Notes under the pieces: model-generated
Told to the model about the DNA's origin: nothing
Database searches by the model: none
What the model saw: the letters and a program-made list of their open reading frames with translations, nothing else
Translations under genes and position numbers: made by a program
In this document: positions 61,979 through 64,000 of the stretch, in pieces
Layout of the letters: the number at the start of each line of letters is the position of its first letter
Position numbering within the stretch: the stretch's first letter is position 1
NCBI GenBank assembly: GCA_963668245.2
Contig: OY764195.2
Span: 744,001 to 808,000, forward strand
From: Anoxybacterium sp963668245
GTDB lineage: Bacteria; Bacillota; Clostridia; Peptostreptococcales; Anaerovoracaceae
Direction of reading: 5' to 3'
DNA: 64,000 nt

Positions 61979-63513
61979 AGCAAAATATGGTTACTCGGCT
62001 TGTTAGTTATTTTTCTCTTTCCTTGGTGCTTTTTTCTTTGGTAATCGGAGGTGTTTTTTTCACCTTATTTAAAACCCACACCATTGCCATTGAAAAAGCC
62101 GATTTAAAGGCGAGAGCCTTGGCAATGGCAAGCACACTTGCAACATTAATCAATGAAGAAGGAGAAGCATCCGTAACACCATATGGCAATGGAAATGGAC
62201 GTGGCTTATCCAACATGGGGATGAACACTAACATGGGGATGGTGATGGAAGGGCAGAGAGGCGCCATGGGATACCTTCGATTCTTAGATGATATTGCCAT
62301 GGCAGATGTCTGGATCGTAGATGAAAACCTGAATCTACTCATGATGGAGTCGCCAGGGAGCATTCAATATAACTATGGGGATTTGCCAATCGATGCCGAA
62401 GCGGTGGTACGGGAAGTGTTTCAAGGGAAAACTACATATAGCCAAGGGTTTAGCGATTTGCTTGAAAAACCTACCCTTACGATAGGGACGCCAATCATGG
62501 TGAACGATCGGGTTGCGGGCGCATTGCTTCTCCATTCTCCTGTAGAAGGCACGGAGGAGGCGTTGCAACAAGGGTATCGGATTTTGGTCGTCAGCATCTT
62601 AACTGGTTTGATTTTAGCGATTCTCCTTTCCCTTGCATTGGCGGTATCCTTCACAAAGCCTCTGGAAAAAATGAAACGGACAGCCAAGCTGCTAGCTGAA
62701 GGAAACTATAGCGTGCAAACAGGGGTGTCAGAAAAAGGAGAAGTGGGTGAATTAGCCAGTTCCATTGATCTTCTAAGCGAAAAACTGGAAGAAGCGCGGC
62801 AGGAACGTGAAAATCTTGAAACGTTGCGTCATGAATTTACAGCAAATATTTCTCATGAACTGCGAACACCTGTAACTGTTATGAGAGGCTCTTTGGAAGC
62901 TCTCCGCGATGGTATGATTTCAGAGGAACAGATTCCAACCTATTATGATCAAATGTTTCGGGAAAGCCTATTTCTTCAGCGGCTCATTGAAGATTTATTA
63001 GAGCTATCCCGTTTGCAAAATGCCAGCTTTTCGATTGAAAAAGAGGAAGTAAACGTAATCGAAATCTTGGAAGACGTGGTGCGTAGTGCGAAACAAATCG
63101 CAAAGAATAAAAGCATTGAAATTTGTTTTGAAAAAGACACTGGCAGCTTCCGTTTTCAGGGGGATTACGGAAGACTAAGGCAAATGTTTTTCATCATTAT
63201 GGACAATGGAATCAAGTTTTCTGAAAAAAATCAGAAGCTACGGATAAATTGGGAAGGAAAGGTTCTGACGATATCTGATGAGGGTATCGGAATAGAAAGA
63301 GAAGAATTGGCCCATATTTTTGAACGATTTCGTAAGGCGCGATCGGAAGAAAATAAGAATGGAACAGGCTTAGGATTGGCCATAGCAAAACAGATTGCTG
63401 ACAGACACGGAATCAAGATTTCCGTGGCAAGCGAGGTGGGAGTCGGAACTTCCTTTTCTTTTTTCTTTGAGCCAGAGGGATCAGGAAGTGAACAAAAAAA
63501 TTATTATTCTTGA
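61975..63513 (+). CDS. HAMP sensor histidine kinase
   Basis: The 512-residue protein has a first membrane helix (about 10-30), an extracytoplasmic region (about 35-195), a second helix (about 200-225), HAMP (about 225-275), HisKA with NISHELRTPVTVMRGSLE and an ATPase domain (MDNGIKF, SDEGIGI, NGTGLGLAIAK). The external domain has a Gly/Asn/Met-rich stretch (NGNGRGLSNMGMNTNMGM, about residues 66-84) not usual for this kind of kinase. It could serve as a metal or cationic-peptide sensor, given the Met content. Confidence 0.92.
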   Translation: MKQNMVTRLVSYFSLSLVLFSLVIGGVFFTLFKTHTIAIEKADLKARALAMASTLATLINEEGEASVTPYGNGNGRGLSNMGMNTNMGMVMEGQRGAMGYLRFLDDIAMADVWIVDENLNLLMMESPGSIQYNYGDLPIDAEAVVREVFQGKTTYSQGFSDLLEKPTLTIGTPIMVNDRVAGALLLHSPVEGTEEALQQGYRILVVSILTGLILAILLSLALAVSFTKPLEKMKRTAKLLAEGNYSVQTGVSEKGEVGELASSIDLLSEKLEEARQERENLETLRHEFTANISHELRTPVTVMRGSLEALRDGMISEEQIPTYYDQMFRESLFLQRLIEDLLELSRLQNASFSIEKEEVNVIEILEDVVRSAKQIAKNKSIEICFEKDTGSFRFQGDYGRLRQMFFIIMDNGIKFSEKNQKLRINWEGKVLTISDEGIGIEREELAHIFERFRKARSEENKNGTGLGLAIAKQIADRHGIKISVASEVGVGTSFSFFFEPEGSGSEQKNYYS

Positions 63514-63606
63514 ATGTGATATGGTCACAGAACAAAATGAAGATATCTTGTAAAGTATGATTATAAAAAGAGATAAGTAATCACAAAAAAGGATGGAATT
63601 CATTAT

Positions 63607-63789
63607 ATGGAACTAGTAGTAAAACAAGAACGTTGCCCGGCAAATCATCCTTGTCCTTCTGTAAGGGTTTGCCCGGTAGGTGCTCTATCACAAAATGGTT
63701 ATGACGCACCAACGGTAGACATGAATCAATGTACAGCATGCGGAAAATGCGTAAGGTTTTGTCCTATGGACGCATTGGTATTGGAATAG
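63607..63789 (+). CDS. Small 4Fe-4S dicluster-type ferredoxin
   Basis: The 60-residue protein has two Cys groups. The second, CTACGKCVRFCP, is a standard 4Fe-4S motif. The first, CPANHPCPSVRVCP, has longer spacing but keeps the final CP that helps ligate the other cluster. It resembles small 4Fe-4S proteins in Clostridia. It is followed 12 bases later by the short membrane protein gene, probably in one operon. Confidence 0.85.
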   Translation: MELVVKQERCPANHPCPSVRVCPVGALSQNGYDAPTVDMNQCTACGKCVRFCPMDALVLE

Positions 63790-63801
63790 GAGGAATAAGG
63801 C

Positions 63802-63960
63802 ATGAAAATATTTATTGGCATAGCAATTGGTGCAGCGCTTGGATTTGCATACTATAAGTTTATTGGATGTTCCTCAGGCAGTTGTCCTATTACTTCAAAT
63901 CCACTTCATTCGACAATGTATGGTGGTTTGATGGGATTTCTCTTATCCTCATCATTTTAA
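63802..63960 (+). CDS. Short membrane protein (DUF6132-like)
   Basis: The 52-residue protein has an N-terminal helix with GxxxG spacing (IGIAIGAALGFAYYKF), a Cys pair in GCSSGSCPITSNP and a second hydrophobic segment (MYGGLMGFLLSSSF). TAGGAGG lies before the ATG at 63802. The GCSSGSCPITSNP motif is typical of the DUF6132 family, found near redox or rhodanese genes. Function is unknown. Confidence 0.75.
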   Translation: MKIFIGIAIGAALGFAYYKFIGCSSGSCPITSNPLHSTMYGGLMGFLLSSSF

Positions 63961-64000
63961 ACGTATCACTCCTTAAAATAAATAATAGCAATAGGTTTTT

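Overview
The window is A+T-rich chromosomal DNA of a low-GC Gram-positive anaerobe, most probably a member of the Clostridia. The evidence is the set and order of genes: rpsF-ssb-rpsR-DUF2232-gdpP-rplI-dnaB-purA followed by walRK is the classic Firmicutes layout. There are also two SLH-domain S-layer-type proteins, several LytTR regulators, a DUF1858 protein, an LTA-synthase-type sulfatase and a FeoA/FeoA/FeoB operon. I cannot name a genus from the sequence alone. No rRNA, tRNA or CRISPR array was seen.

Region by region. 1-21.4 kb is an envelope and signalling region. An SLH protein, cut off by the left window edge, is followed by a dCache-HAMP-PAS-GGDEF-EAL protein. An AgrA-like LytTR regulator then converges on a GHKL kinase. 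A six-gene minus-strand cluster comes next: LemA, DUF2207, Zn-ribbon/SHOCT, clostripain-type C11 protease and two lipoproteins. It is followed by an unusual hybrid kinase carrying two different kinase modules, a second LytTR regulator and a large GLUG/SLH protein. 21.5-27.5 kb holds a small membrane protein, an EamA transporter, an NhaB Na+/H+ antiporter and a multi-PAS GGDEF/HD-GYP protein. 27.7-35 kb is the housekeeping replication/translation operon, with a c-di-AMP phosphodiesterase that has no membrane segments. 35.2-38.9 kb holds a DnaD protein fused to the N-terminal part of a DnaC/DnaI-type helicase loader, with no AAA+ domain following it, and a LysM/G5/M23 peptidase. 39-48 kb carries walRK, a DivIC-like protein, rnmV, rsmA (ksgA), an LTA-synthase-like protein and a series of small genes. 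48.4-53 kb is an ABC exporter with its adaptor, then a YbaK deacylase. 53-55.6 kb is an insertion-sequence scar: a gene remnant, an IS21-type transposase without istB, and an IS3 element. 55.7-64 kb holds a DUF4143 ATPase, the feo iron-uptake operon with a divergent DtxR-type repressor and three operator-like boxes, a small Gly/Asn-rich secreted protein divergent from an OmpR-type two-component system, and a small ferredoxin with a short membrane protein.

How the genes fit together: nucleotide second messengers (two c-di-GMP enzymes, one c-di-AMP hydrolase) and at least four two-component systems cluster with cell-surface genes. The left 21 kb therefore looks like a surface/envelope-response neighbourhood. 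The most interesting observations are the ATPase-less DnaD-DnaC fusion, the LemA-to-C11 protease cluster between two LytTR systems, the soluble GdpP with an altered GGGH motif, the double-kinase hybrid sensor, and several well-formed RNA hairpins and operator arrays.
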